Assembly: GCA_947495035.1 (NCBI GenBank)
Contig: CANLXI010000001.1
Coordinates: 62,001 to 126,000, forward strand
Direction of reading: 5' to 3'
DNA from: an uncultured Granulosicoccus sp.
GTDB lineage: Bacteria > Pseudomonadota > Gammaproteobacteria > Granulosicoccales > Granulosicoccaceae
Length of the DNA stretch: 64,000 nucleotides
Of the stretch, positions 34,254 to 43,308 are shown piece by piece. The translations under genes and the position numbers were made by a program. Positions within the stretch are counted from its first letter, which is position 1. Every line of letters starts with the position of its first letter. The notes beneath the pieces were generated by a model. That model made no database searches, was not told the origin of the DNA, and worked only from the letters and a program-made list of their open reading frames with translations.

Positions 34254-36830
34254 ATGCCATACGACAGATCTCCAGCCACAACTGGCGACGAGCGGATAGC
34301 GACAGGTGCTGTTCGATGTTTGCTGACACGTCTCTGTCTGCGTGTCCTGTTGACGGTGGCCTTGTGCGCACCCGTGCACACGATTGCCGGACCCGGTGAC
34401 GAGCCGGCAGGTGCCGCACCACCGGCAAGCTGTCTGTTGCCGGATGCTGGTGCGCCTTCCTGCGGCGTCGAATCTGCTCCGGGCAGTTCCCGCCACGAAC
34501 CGGATGTCCCGCACCAGGTCGGCAACCCCATCGATGTGGTCAGTGGCAACAAGTACCAATACGAGCTTGATTATCAGTCACCGAACTCGGGGCTGGCGCT
34601 GGCCCGTCACTACAACAGTTCGCTGAGCGATTACGATCTCGGTATCGGAGCGGGCTGGCGGCACAGTTATCAGGTTGTATTGTCGCGTGTCGGTGCGCAG
34701 CGGATGGATATCGTGCAGAGTGATGGTCGTCTGATCCGTTTTCACCGGGCACCCGGCACGCAAACCGACCTGTTCGTGGCCGAGCAGGCCAGCGATGGTT
34801 TTCTGCAGGTGGGAGAGCGCAGTGTCTGGTCTCTCACCGATGGACGACGTCTGATCTTTCAGGGATCGTATCTGGTGCGAATGGAGCTTGGCGAGCGCAC
34901 AGGGGCGCTGACTCTCCGGTATCGGAACGGCAAGCTTGACACGGTCACGGATCGACAGGGAGAGAGTCTGAGCTTCCGTTATGTGCCCGGTGTGCCAGCA
35001 TTGCCCGAGTACGGCAATGGCCAGATTGCACAGCCAGCCGGTTCTCTTGCCGCGGTGCAGCTGCCAGGTGGCGACATCATTCAGTACAACCACGGGGAGA
35101 ACGGCAATCTGATTGGTGTTCGCTATCCCGATGGGGACAGCATCGGCTATGTCTACGCCGATGTGGATTGGCCCAGCCACATGACGCGACGCCAGTCCAC
35201 GGCCGATGATCGCATCAGTGAGTGGCAATACGATGATCAGGGGCGAGGTATTGCGTGGGTGGAAGGTGGTGGAATCAACGGGCTGGAGATAGAACGTCAC
35301 CCGGTGCCAGCTGCAGAAGTACCTGAGGACCCACTGCCTGAAGAGTCTGCGGTAGCTACCAGGCAGGCATCTGTCACTTACGCTGACGGGCGCAAGACCG
35401 AGTATCGCTGGAAGCCGGATGAGACTGCGCCTGGTAACGGGACGGCGTTCATCAGTTGCGACAACTGCTTGCCTGACGCCTCGTCACCCTGGTGGATTGA
35501 TGGTTCCGGTGACAAGCCTGCGAAAGAGGATGAATCGGTATCCCTTGTCGAGTCGGCTGCAGCCGAGCAGGGTAGTCACGATTCATCGCAGGATATCCCG
35601 GACCCGGGCCTGACGCCGATGGACGACGCCGTCGTATCGCTGTTGCGCGGCATGACACTGTCGAGCGATCAACCAGAGTCAGAACCGGGGCGCACCCGCT
35701 ATACGGGAATCTATCCGCATCCCAGAGGTGATGTACCAATCTCGATGAGTACGGACAGGCTGGGTGAGGTCCGCGATCTGAAGATCGGCAAGACTACTCT
35801 GGCCGACATCATCGAGCGTCAGTTTGCCGGTCAGCTGCAGCCATGTTTCGCGGGTGATTATCCGGATAATACAGACAGCTTCTCACACGACCGGATAGCT
35901 GCCTTGGGTCATGGTGATTCACCCTGCGACCTCGACCCCGCCGTCGTTGTTCAGTTCGAACACAGCGTCAAGCAGTCTCTGAAAACGGAGCGGCACGGTA
36001 TTCGTTCGAAGTCATCGGATGGAGAACAACAAGGGGCGACTCTGCCTTTCTGGCATGACATGAGACGCTATTGCGGTTTGCCTGCCGGGTTGACGTGCGA
36101 ACAGTTGGAAGATGATCTGGACATGGCTCTACTGTCCCGTTGCGCCTATGGTGGTCTGAGTTGTGAACCGGCGTTCCGATTGGTGTCGCCGGCCGAAGTC
36201 GGCATGAGTAATGACCGATTTGACGATGAGGGATTCAATGCGGAACTCTATCAAGACCCGGCTGATCCTGACCGGTATATTCTGGTTTTTCGTGGAACGG
36301 ATAACGTGGGTGATGACTGGCCTAACAGTTTCGCTCAAGCCGCGTCGGAGAAAACCAGGCAATATGATCTGGCATTGAATTTGGGCCGGGATGTGGTCAA
36401 AGAGCTACCTGGCCGCCAAATTGAATTTTCAGGCCATTCCCTTGGTGGCGGATTGGCGTCGATTGCTGCTTTGGGAACTCAAAGACAGGCAACCATTTTC
36501 AATACCGCTGCTCTGCAGCCGGGAACTGCCGCAGCTTATGGCTTGGAGGATGAGTACAGGGAAGCGGACGCCTACATCAGACACCTGCATACCGATTATG
36601 ACCCTGTAACGGTCTTGCAGGAGCGGGCAGATGAGCTGGGTGTATTTCATGATCTTCAGACAGCACCCGGAAGATTTACAGAAATTCCCAATCCTGATAT
36701 TCCATGGGTCAATAATGTCCATGCACAAGCTGAGAGTTTCGGCGAGGGTTTTTTTCCACTCATCTGGCACTCAATGAACGCAGTGATTCATGTGTTGGAG
36801 TCTCTGAAAGAGTTCAATTGCTCGCCATGA
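34254..36830 (+). CDS. Secreted YD/Rhs-like protein with C-terminal class 3 lipase domain, toxin-like
   Basis: This 858-residue protein starts with a basic stretch and a hydrophobic segment (about 28-45, VLLTVALCAPVHTIAG) that looks like a signal peptide. A DUF6531-type head follows, NPIDVVSGNKYQYELDY with LALARHYNSSLSDYDLGIGAGW, then YD-like repeats to about residue 330, and a degenerate Ser/Asp-rich linker. The last 230 residues form a lipase: FRGTDNVGDDW (oxyanion region), GHSLGGG (nucleophile elbow), HTDYDPVTVL (Asp) and a C-terminal His near NNVHAQ. This matches polymorphic toxins that attack phospholipids. No PAAR domain or Rhs self-cleavage motif is present. Base composition falls toward the 3' end. 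The next gene is a likely immunity lipoprotein. Confidence 0.85.
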   Translation: MPYDRSPATTGDERIATGAVRCLLTRLCLRVLLTVALCAPVHTIAGPGDEPAGAAPPASCLLPDAGAPSCGVESAPGSSRHEPDVPHQVGNPIDVVSGNKYQYELDYQSPNSGLALARHYNSSLSDYDLGIGAGWRHSYQVVLSRVGAQRMDIVQSDGRLIRFHRAPGTQTDLFVAEQASDGFLQVGERSVWSLTDGRRLIFQGSYLVRMELGERTGALTLRYRNGKLDTVTDRQGESLSFRYVPGVPALPEYGNGQIAQPAGSLAAVQLPGGDIIQYNHGENGNLIGVRYPDGDSIGYVYADVDWPSHMTRRQSTADDRISEWQYDDQGRGIAWVEGGGINGLEIERHPVPAAEVPEDPLPEESAVATRQASVTYADGRKTEYRWKPDETAPGNGTAFISCDNCLPDASSPWWIDGSGDKPAKEDESVSLVESAAAEQGSHDSSQDIPDPGLTPMDDAVVSLLRGMTLSSDQPESEPGRTRYTGIYPHPRGDVPISMSTDRLGEVRDLKIGKTTLADIIERQFAGQLQPCFAGDYPDNTDSFSHDRIAALGHGDSPCDLDPAVVVQFEHSVKQSLKTERHGIRSKSSDGEQQGATLPFWHDMRRYCGLPAGLTCEQLEDDLDMALLSRCAYGGLSCEPAFRLVSPAEVGMSNDRFDDEGFNAELYQDPADPDRYILVFRGTDNVGDDWPNSFAQAASEKTRQYDLALNLGRDVVKELPGRQIEFSGHSLGGGLASIAALGTQRQATIFNTAALQPGTAAAYGLEDEYREADAYIRHLHTDYDPVTVLQERADELGVFHDLQTAPGRFTEIPNPDIPWVNNVHAQAESFGEGFFPLIWHSMNAVIHVLESLKEFNCSP

Positions 36831-36862
36831 AATTGAATTTACGAATCAAATAAGAGGTAAGA

Positions 36863-37621
36863 ATGTCTGTATCGCAACTGTGCTGCGCTTTGCTGATGAT
36901 CATGCTGTCCAGCGTAGGATGTGCCACAACTACAAGCAATGACCAATCCAATGATCGAATATTGCTGGAAAGTCTGAGAGCAAAGGATCTGTCAGCTGCG
37001 AAACAAGCTTTGGAGAATGGAGCTGACCCGGAAGCCATTCTGGGCCGTGATCTTGGCGATCATGCGGTATGCACCGCTATCGATGATCGCAGTAGTCGTT
37101 TTCTCGAACTGTTGATTGAATATGGTGCGTCGACGAATGCATTCTGGGACGTAGGTCACTCTGATCGCAGGACGCCACTTGCATGCGCTGTATATCTGTG
37201 GAATTTCGAGGCTTTCGAGTATCTGCTGAATCATGGAGCTGATCCGTCAGTGGACCTTGTGCCGGAAGCGAGTGAGAGATTCAGAAATCATCAAACGGCT
37301 TTCACGATGGCATTGAGAGGAAGTAAATATCCAATGGCATTGAGGCTGTTGGGGTTGTACGAGTTGCATCCAGCCGAACTTGAAGCGCTGAAGTACTACC
37401 TTGAAAACAGCCCGTACAGTGAAGCCCACCCTTGGAACTACGCCCGAGAAGCCTTGATTGATTGGACACGTGCTCGTGTGCCGGATTTCAATCCAAAGCC
37501 AGCCCATCCGTCTCCGGATGGCGTGACGCAGGAATGCCTGTTCACCTTCCGTGACCACGAAGAAGGTCTGAAGAAGGGTACCCTATGCCCACGTCCCGAA
37601 GATTTGCGCCAACATGACTGA
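36863..37621 (+). CDS. Ankyrin-repeat lipoprotein, candidate immunity protein for the lipase toxin
   Basis: The 252-residue protein begins with a lipoprotein signal peptide; the lipobox-like SVGC places the modified Cys near residue 20. Ankyrin-like repeats follow: DLSAAKQALENGADPEAIL, RFLELLIEYGASTNAF and EAFEYLLNHGADPSVDL (about residues 45-130). The rest has no recognised domain. AAGAGGTAAGA precedes the ATG at 36863. A periplasmic lipoprotein directly after a lipase toxin is the common layout for phospholipase effectors and their inhibitors. The region is visibly less GC-rich than its surroundings, consistent with transfer. The stop overlaps the haemoglobin gene by eight bases. The immunity role is inference. 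Confidence 0.82.
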   Translation: MSVSQLCCALLMIMLSSVGCATTTSNDQSNDRILLESLRAKDLSAAKQALENGADPEAILGRDLGDHAVCTAIDDRSSRFLELLIEYGASTNAFWDVGHSDRRTPLACAVYLWNFEAFEYLLNHGADPSVDLVPEASERFRNHQTAFTMALRGSKYPMALRLLGLYELHPAELEALKYYLENSPYSEAHPWNYAREALIDWTRARVPDFNPKPAHPSPDGVTQECLFTFRDHEEGLKKGTLCPRPEDLRQHD

Positions 37622-38006
37622 CTCCCCCACGCTATATCAAAGACTCGGCGAAGAGCGCGGCATTCAGGCCATTGTCACAAGCATGTACGAGTGGATGGAG
37701 AAACTGTCGGAAGCGGCGCATATCCACTCGCTGCATCAGATGGAAATTGACGACGTTCGCAGTCGTCTGGTCGCATTCCTCATCCGATTCTTCGATGGGC
37801 CGGACAGGTATCGAGAGCTGTACGGCGAGCCCATGATGCGGCGGCGGCACCTGCACATTCCGATCGGTCCGGCCGAGCGCGACGCCTGGATGTTGTGCAT
37901 GCACAAGTCTTTGCAGGAGCATGTGGCTGACGAGGAACTACGTACAGAAGTCGAGGCAAGGCTTGCCGCCTTTGCGGATCACATGCGCAACCGCAATCCG
38001 TTGTGA
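37614..38006 (+). CDS. Group II truncated haemoglobin
   Basis: The 130-residue protein has the 2-over-2 globin features: LYQRLGEERGIQAIVTSMYEWM at the start, a Phe-rich FLIRFFDGPDRYRELYG CD-E region, the proximal His in RRRHLHIPIGPAERDAWMLCM (about residue 80) and the Trp at the G8 position typical of group II. Such proteins bind O2 or NO and may aid NO or peroxide detoxification in the cytoplasm. The ATG at 37614 lies inside the end of the ankyrin gene. It is convergent with the Rieske gene 23 bases away. Confidence 0.92.
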   Translation: MTDSPTLYQRLGEERGIQAIVTSMYEWMEKLSEAAHIHSLHQMEIDDVRSRLVAFLIRFFDGPDRYRELYGEPMMRRRHLHIPIGPAERDAWMLCMHKSLQEHVADEELRTEVEARLAAFADHMRNRNPL

Positions 38007-38029
38007 GGGGGCGCACGATCACTCATTTG

Positions 38030-38359
38030 TCACAGACACACCCAGCCGTCCACTACCTGAACCTCGTAGACCGGCAGGTCAATCTCCGCCGGCTCATCCA
38101 GCACCTTGCCGGTACGGATGTCGAATTCACTGCCATGCAGGGGGCAGCGCAGGCGGTGTTCGCACAGCACGCCCAGTGACAGGGAAATGTCTTCGTGTGT
38201 GCAGGTGTCGTGCACGGCGTGTACGACATTGTCCACCAGGCAAAGCAACACGCCCTTGCCCTGGTGCTCCACGCGGCAGGGGATGCCGGCTTTCAGTTCG
38301 GCCAGCGGTATCAGGCGGTGTTCGCCAGCAGGCATTATCGTTGGATCGTCAGTGGCCAT
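38030..38359 (-). CDS. Rieske [2Fe-2S] ferredoxin
   Basis: The ATG at 38359 gives 109 residues forming one Rieske domain. Both ligand pairs are present: CTHEDISLS (about residues 54-62) and CPLHGSEFD (about 73-81). The fold ends RTGKVLDEPAEIDLPVYEVQV. It resembles the small ferredoxins that feed aromatic-ring dioxygenases and also stand-alone Rieske proteins; unlike NirD it keeps all cluster ligands. It starts 34 bases after cysG ends on the same strand, so the two are probably one transcript, which could point to an assimilatory reductase partner elsewhere. Confidence 0.9.
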   Translation of the reverse strand: MATDDPTIMPAGEHRLIPLAELKAGIPCRVEHQGKGVLLCLVDNVVHAVHDTCTHEDISLSLGVLCEHRLRCPLHGSEFDIRTGKVLDEPAEIDLPVYEVQVVDGWVCL

Positions 38360-38393
38360 GAGTCTGCAGAGTTGGGTAGATGATCGGTATGGC

Positions 38394-39809
38394 TCAGGTA
38401 CGGGTTTCGAACCAGGCAAGCTTCTCACGCAAGGAAACCACATTGCCGATGATGATCAGCGTGGGTGCCTTGACGGATTCACTGGCTGCCACCAGATCCG
38501 GCAGGGAATCCAGCGTCCCGGTGATCACCTGCTGATTGCTCAGTGTGCCCTGTGAGACGATGGCAATGGGATGAGTCGCGGGCAGCCCGTGTCTGATCAG
38601 TTGCTGGCAGATGACCGGCAAGCCTTCCAGACCCATGTAGATCACCACCGTTTGTTGTGCACGGGTCAGTGCCGGCCAGTCGAGATTCACCGAGCCGTCC
38701 TTCAGGTGGCCGGTGACGAACAGGCAGGACTGCGCATGATCACGGTGAGTCAGCGGTATGCCAGCATAGCTGGCGCAACCGGCCGCCGCCGTCACACCGG
38801 GCACCACCTGAAAGGGAATACCTTCTGCCGCCAGTGTTTCGATTTCTTCGCCGCCGCGACCGAAAATGAACGGGTCGCCTCCCTTGAGACGCAGAACACG
38901 TTTGCCGGCCCGGGCATGAGTGACCAGCAGCGAATTGATGGACTCCTGAGGTACCGCATGGTTGCTTCTCTGTTTGCCGACATACACCTTCTCGGCCGCG
39001 CTGTTGACCAGGGCCATGATCGGTTCTGATACCAGTCGGTCGTACAGAACGACATCGCACTGCTGCATCAGTCGCAGGGCGCGAAAGCTCAGCAGGTCGG
39101 GGTCGCCGGGGCCTGCGCCCACCAGGTAGACTTCGCCATCAAGCTGCTCGCCATCGTGTTCGCGTATGGCCTGTTCCAGCGCTTCGTCGATATTTGTCAG
39201 GCGCCCCTGCAGGATCAGTTCACCCAGTCGACCGTTGAGCAGGCGTTCCCAGAAACGTCTGCGCTGACGCCAGTTGCCGATCGATTCGCGGATCCGTTCC
39301 CGGTAGCGATCGGCAAGCTTGCCCAGCTCACTGTAGGTATGTGGCAGGAAGGCATCGATGCGAGCGGTCAGCAATCTTGCCAGTACCGGCGATGTGCCAC
39401 TGCTGGACACCGCTATCAGCAGGGGCGAACGGTCCACCAGTGAGGGAATCAGGAAATTGCTGATCTCGGGCTGATTGGCCGCATTGACCCAGCAACCGGC
39501 CGTTCTGGCAGCTTCTGCTATGGCAACATTGCTCTGTCGGTCATCGCTGGCCGCGACCACCAGACAGGCTCCTTCGAAGTCGCTGGCCTGCCAGGTCCGT
39601 TCGACATGATTGAGCTGATGTTCCTTGACAGAAGCCATGAGGCTCTCGGACAGTTGCGGTGCAATCACATCGATGTGCGCTCCATGACCGATCAGCCGAA
39701 CGGCTTTTCGCTCGGCATTGGGGCCACCGCCGACCAGCACGATACGACGTCCGCCCATGTCGAGAAAGGCGGGGAAATTCTGAGAACCCTGTTGCTCGAT
39801 TTGATTCAC
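38394..39809 (-). CDS. cysG: Sirohaem synthase (uroporphyrinogen methyltransferase / precorrin-2 dehydrogenase / ferrochelatase)
   Basis: The 471-residue protein is a full CysG. The N-terminal CysG-B half (about 1-205) has RRIVLVGGGPNAERKAVRL for NAD binding, the catalytic Asp region near CLVVAASDDRQSN and the dimerisation domain. The SUMT half (about 215-460) has VYLVGAGPGDPDLLSFRALRLMQQCDVVLYDRLV, RLKGGDPFIFGRGGEE and VVPGVTAAAGCASYAGIPLTHRD. It makes sirohaem from uroporphyrinogen III for sulfite or nitrite reductases. The start is GTG at 39809. CbiX near 28.5 kb would overlap with its chelatase role. Confidence 0.96.
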   Translation of the reverse strand: MNQIEQQGSQNFPAFLDMGGRRIVLVGGGPNAERKAVRLIGHGAHIDVIAPQLSESLMASVKEHQLNHVERTWQASDFEGACLVVAASDDRQSNVAIAEAARTAGCWVNAANQPEISNFLIPSLVDRSPLLIAVSSSGTSPVLARLLTARIDAFLPHTYSELGKLADRYRERIRESIGNWRQRRRFWERLLNGRLGELILQGRLTNIDEALEQAIREHDGEQLDGEVYLVGAGPGDPDLLSFRALRLMQQCDVVLYDRLVSEPIMALVNSAAEKVYVGKQRSNHAVPQESINSLLVTHARAGKRVLRLKGGDPFIFGRGGEEIETLAAEGIPFQVVPGVTAAAGCASYAGIPLTHRDHAQSCLFVTGHLKDGSVNLDWPALTRAQQTVVIYMGLEGLPVICQQLIRHGLPATHPIAIVSQGTLSNQQVITGTLDSLPDLVAASESVKAPTLIIIGNVVSLREKLAWFETRT

Positions 39810-39916
39810 TGTCTTTGACTCTTATGTTGCTTCGGCTCGGTTAACATGGTTTCAAGGTGTACTTTTCCGCTGCATCATTGCGGACCTTTGGTAATCCGAG
39901 AGACTTGATCACTATC

Positions 39917-41056
39917 ATGCCAGCCTTAGAAACCGATTCCATGACCGACGCCGACATCATGCGTGAGGTATTGCAGCGCATAGCCACCGGTCCCACGCTG
40001 AGCAAGGATCTGTCAGCCGACGAGGCCAGACGCGCCATGCGACTGCTGCTGGAGAACCGGGCAGACGAGGTGCAGGCCGGCATCTTTCTGATTGCCTTGC
40101 GCATGAAGCGGGAAACCGATGAGGAGCTTACCGGAATTCTCGAGGCAATCCACGACGGAATCACCCCTATGACGGTCAAGGTGGATCAGTTGCTGACCAT
40201 CGTCGATCCCTATGACGGTTACCTGCGTGGCGTGCCGGTAGCGCCGTTTCTGCCTGCGCTGCTGGCTGCCTGCTCGCTGCCGACACTGACGCACGGGGTG
40301 GATGCCATGGGGCCCAAGTTCGGCGCCTCGCACGCCATGATTCTCCGCCAGGCGGGGATGGATACGAGCATTGATCGGCAGGCCGCCGCTGTCAGGCTGG
40401 AAGATCCGGGTTGTGGCTGGGCCTATCTGTCCCAGCAGGAACTGGCGCCTGAACTGGCAGCGCTGACCGACCTGCGAACGCGCATTGTCAAACGTCCCTG
40501 CTTGACCACCATCGAGGTGGCGGTCAGAAGTCTGGTTCCCCTGTCAGCCAGCCATCTGGTGACTGGGTTCGTGCACAAGCCCTATCCCCCTATCTATGCC
40601 ATGCTGGCGAAGGCTGGCGGTTTTGTCAGCTCCATTCTGGTCAGAGGCGTGGAAGGCGGTGTGGTGCCGTCGCTATCGCAGTCAGCACGATATTTCACGA
40701 GCGTGGATGGTGTGGCGCTTGAACAGGTGGACATCGAGCCGGGCGATCTGGGCATCAACCAGAAGGAGAGAGCCATTGCCCTGCCGGAACATCTGACGGA
40801 CGATTCCATTCGCTCGGTCAAGGCGCCGGGTAATGAATTCGCCCGTGAAATTGCCAGTGAGGCTGCCCGCCTTGGTCTGGCGGCATTGGCGGGGGAAACC
40901 GGACCTGCCAGAGATTCCCTGATCTACGCCGGCGCGGTAATCGCGCAGGCCCGCGGACTCGCCGGCACTCTGTCGGAGGCGGGTGAACTCATGCGCGAGG
41001 CGCTGGATAGTGGTGAGGCAGAGCGTCGTTTTCGGGCTGGCCTTGGGCAGTCCTGA
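39917..41056 (+). CDS. TrpD2/YbiB-like anthranilate phosphoribosyltransferase homologue
   Basis: The ATG at 39917 gives 379 residues with the helical N-domain (DEVQAGIFLIALRMKRETDEELTGILEAI, about 35-70) and an alpha/beta body of the nucleoside phosphorylase/TrpD class. The glycine-rich PRPP loop GTGGD-x-x-T-x-N-x-ST of TrpD is absent; the equivalent stretch reads IVDPYDGYLRGVPVAPFLP. This is typical of the TrpD2/YbiB branch, whose known member binds nucleic acid instead of making tryptophan. It is divergent from cysG. No other trp gene is nearby, so a role in tryptophan synthesis is unlikely. Confidence 0.85.
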   Translation: MPALETDSMTDADIMREVLQRIATGPTLSKDLSADEARRAMRLLLENRADEVQAGIFLIALRMKRETDEELTGILEAIHDGITPMTVKVDQLLTIVDPYDGYLRGVPVAPFLPALLAACSLPTLTHGVDAMGPKFGASHAMILRQAGMDTSIDRQAAAVRLEDPGCGWAYLSQQELAPELAALTDLRTRIVKRPCLTTIEVAVRSLVPLSASHLVTGFVHKPYPPIYAMLAKAGGFVSSILVRGVEGGVVPSLSQSARYFTSVDGVALEQVDIEPGDLGINQKERAIALPEHLTDDSIRSVKAPGNEFAREIASEAARLGLAALAGETGPARDSLIYAGAVIAQARGLAGTLSEAGELMREALDSGEAERRFRAGLGQS

Positions 41057-41094
41057 CAACCGGCGCCTGTCTGTCAGCAGCGATGCTCATGGCT

Positions 41095-41124
41095 CGGCAG
41101 GCAAAGGCCGAAGGTTGCCTGCCG
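41095..41124. terminator. Perfect hairpin between convergent trpD2-like gene and psuG
   Basis: CGGCAGGCAA at 41095-41104 pairs perfectly with TTGCCTGCCG at 41115-41124 around a 10-base loop. It lies between the stops of two converging genes, 39 bases after the first and 10 bases before the second. It is a good candidate for a two-way terminator, although neither side has a long T-run. Confidence 0.6.
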
Positions 41125-41133
41125 CTTGTCGAA

Positions 41134-42048
41134 TCAGCGCTGGCTCAGAGCCACCGCCAGTTCGGCTGCCAGTCTGGCATTGTTGATGATCAGAGCCTGA
41201 TTGGTCACCAGACTTCGGCCTTCGGTGATCTCGACGATGCGGCCCAACAGCCACGGCGTGACCGCCTTGCCACTGATGCCGGCAGCCTGTGACTCTTCGA
41301 TTGCCTGCGCAATAAAGGTCTGCATCTCGGCTTGCGGAATCTCGGCCTCGGCCGGGACGGGGTTGGTGACCAGAACGCCGCCACTGATCTGCAAGGAGTC
41401 TCGAGCCTGCAGGAAGTCCACGATTTCAGACACCTTGTCGGCACGCAGAGGTGCCGCCAGGCCGCTGCTGCGTGACCAGAATGCCGGCACCTCATCCTGC
41501 CCATAAGCCAAGACGGGGACGCCGAGCGTCTCCAGAACTTCCAGTGTCTTGGGAATATCGAGAATGGCCTTGGCACCGGCACAGATGACGCTGACTGGCG
41601 TTCGACTCAGTTCCTGCAGATCGGCGGACACATCAAAACTCAGCTCGGCGCCCTGGTGAACACCACCGATGCCGCCAGTGGCAAACACCTTGATTCCTGC
41701 CAGATGTGCGATGATCATGGTCGCGGCCACGGTGGTGGAACCCATGGCCTTGCGGGCGAGAGCCATGGCAAGGTCGGCGCGGGACAGTTTCATGGCATTG
41801 CTGGACCTGGCCAGGGTTTCCAGTTGTTCTTCATCCAGGCCGACCATGATCTGACCATCAAGGATGGCAATGGTCGCCGGTATGGCACCACTGTCTCTGA
41901 CCGCTTGCTCCACACCCATGGCCGTATCCCTGTTCTGAGGGTAGGGCATGCCATGGGTAATGATGGTGCTCTCCAGTGCGACAATACCCTGGTTGCTGCT
42001 CAGGGCTGTCTGTACTTCAGGACTGATGGTCAATACGGGTAGAGACAT
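41134..42048 (-). CDS. psuG: Pseudouridine-5'-phosphate glycosidase
   Basis: The ATG at 42048 gives 304 residues, the normal PsuG length; the open frame upstream is not family-like. It has VALESTIITHGMPYPQNRDTA (about residues 23-43), TTVAATMIIAHLAGIKVFATGGIGGVHQGAE (about 106-136) with catalytic and metal residues, and GGVLVTNPVPAEAEIP. The enzyme splits the C-C glycosidic bond of pseudouridine 5'-phosphate into uracil and ribose 5-phosphate. The kinase that would supply its substrate lies 4.9 kb away on the same strand, separated by three plus-strand genes. Confidence 0.95.
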   Translation of the reverse strand: MSLPVLTISPEVQTALSSNQGIVALESTIITHGMPYPQNRDTAMGVEQAVRDSGAIPATIAILDGQIMVGLDEEQLETLARSSNAMKLSRADLAMALARKAMGSTTVAATMIIAHLAGIKVFATGGIGGVHQGAELSFDVSADLQELSRTPVSVICAGAKAILDIPKTLEVLETLGVPVLAYGQDEVPAFWSRSSGLAAPLRADKVSEIVDFLQARDSLQISGGVLVTNPVPAEAEIPQAEMQTFIAQAIEESQAAGISGKAVTPWLLGRIVEITEGRSLVTNQALIINNARLAAELAVALSQR

Positions 42049-42135
42049 GGCGGATATGCGGATAGTCGAAGCTGAGCCTGCGAGTATAAGTTGATAAGAC
42101 GATTGCAACAGTATTTCCGTGCCGGTCATGTGAGC

Positions 42136-43308
42136 ATGACGCCGACACTGTCTTGTTCTGATCTGTACAGAGTGAAGCAGAGCGATGAACCCTTCCTGCT
42201 TCATTGGCCTGATTCGCGCAGACGCTACACGTACAACGGCAGTGCTGCCATTCATGCAGCCCTGCTCGATCGGCAACTGGAACGCGGGGCCTGTGTGCTA
42301 TTGCCCGCCTATTGCTGCGGTGCCGAACTCGGGCCTTTCGAGCAGCTGGCCTGTGAATTCCGCTTTTATGACATCGGTACGGATTTCAGTATCAGTCATG
42401 ACGAGATCGAACGCATTCTGAATGCGCAACCGGACATCCGTGTGATGCTGCTGACGCATTACCTGGGGTTTGCACAGCCGGAGGTCGAGGCGATCGCAGC
42501 CCTGTGTCAGGCTCGGGGTGTCACGCTGATCGAGGATTGTGCCCATGCACTGTTCACCGAGCAGGCGGGCAGGGCGGTGGGGCAGGCGGGGGATTATGCC
42601 ATCTTCAGCATGCGCAAGAGTCTGCCACTGACCGAGGGCGGTGCCTTGCTGAGCAAGCACCCGTTACGCTCGGAGAGCCGCCAGCCGGCCAATGGTTTGT
42701 CGCTCCTGGCCTGGGTGAGCCGCCTGGCCTGGTCTTTCCAGCAGGGAGCTCGCGCCAGTCGGCGAGTGGGTATCCGGTCGGTGGCCAGATACCTGAGCAT
42801 TGCCGGCTGGAGCATTCCGGCAGTCTTGGTCAAGCTGATGCGCCGCACAGGCATCGTACCGGCAGAGCGGTGGTTGACCCCGGATGTGGAAGGTGCCGCG
42901 GCGGTGCCGGTGTACGGGTATGGTATCTCGACCTTCAGCCAACGATTGCTGAAAACGGCGGACGGCAAGGATATTCGCCAGCGACGACGCGCCAATCACG
43001 CCCACTGGCTTCGGCTGGTGGATCAGATGGACGGCTTGAGGCCGGTGCATCGGGTACTGCCGGAAGGGGCCTGCCCCCTGTATTTTCTGGTGAGCGTGGC
43101 GAATCCCGGTGAGTGGGTGAAGCGGCTTGCCGCCGATGACATCGAGGCATTCAACTGGTGGCAGCATCTGTCATCTCGGATAGACTGGGCCGAATTTCCG
43201 GTAGCCCGGCAGTACAAGCAATCACTGTTGGCCCTGCCTTTGCATCAGCAGCTCGATGAAGTCGACATCATCCGCATGGCAAACAGCCTGTCCGCGCGCA
43301 AGCAATGA
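42136..43308 (+). CDS. DegT/DnrJ/EryC1/StrS-family PLP-dependent aminotransferase
   Basis: The ATG at 42136 gives 390 residues; a GTG two codons earlier is possible. The fold-type I features include GSAAIHAALLDRQLERGACVLLPAYCCGAEL (about 27-57), the PLP-binding Asp in TLIEDCAHALF (about 131-141) and the Schiff-base Lys in FSMRKSLPLTEGGALL (about 158-173). Such enzymes aminate keto sugars or related substrates for surface polysaccharide or natural-product synthesis. It overlaps the NRPS-like gene by four bases, so the three-gene cassette is an operon. Its substrate is unknown. Confidence 0.88.
   Translation: MTPTLSCSDLYRVKQSDEPFLLHWPDSRRRYTYNGSAAIHAALLDRQLERGACVLLPAYCCGAELGPFEQLACEFRFYDIGTDFSISHDEIERILNAQPDIRVMLLTHYLGFAQPEVEAIAALCQARGVTLIEDCAHALFTEQAGRAVGQAGDYAIFSMRKSLPLTEGGALLSKHPLRSESRQPANGLSLLAWVSRLAWSFQQGARASRRVGIRSVARYLSIAGWSIPAVLVKLMRRTGIVPAERWLTPDVEGAAAVPVYGYGISTFSQRLLKTADGKDIRQRRRANHAHWLRLVDQMDGLRPVHRVLPEGACPLYFLVSVANPGEWVKRLAADDIEAFNWWQHLSSRIDWAEFPVARQYKQSLLALPLHQQLDEVDIIRMANSLSARKQ

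Noticed and set aside
38401..38440. TTCGAACC motif resembling a tRNA T-arm
   Set aside because: It is inside the 3' end of cysG and no acceptor or anticodon stems surround it.
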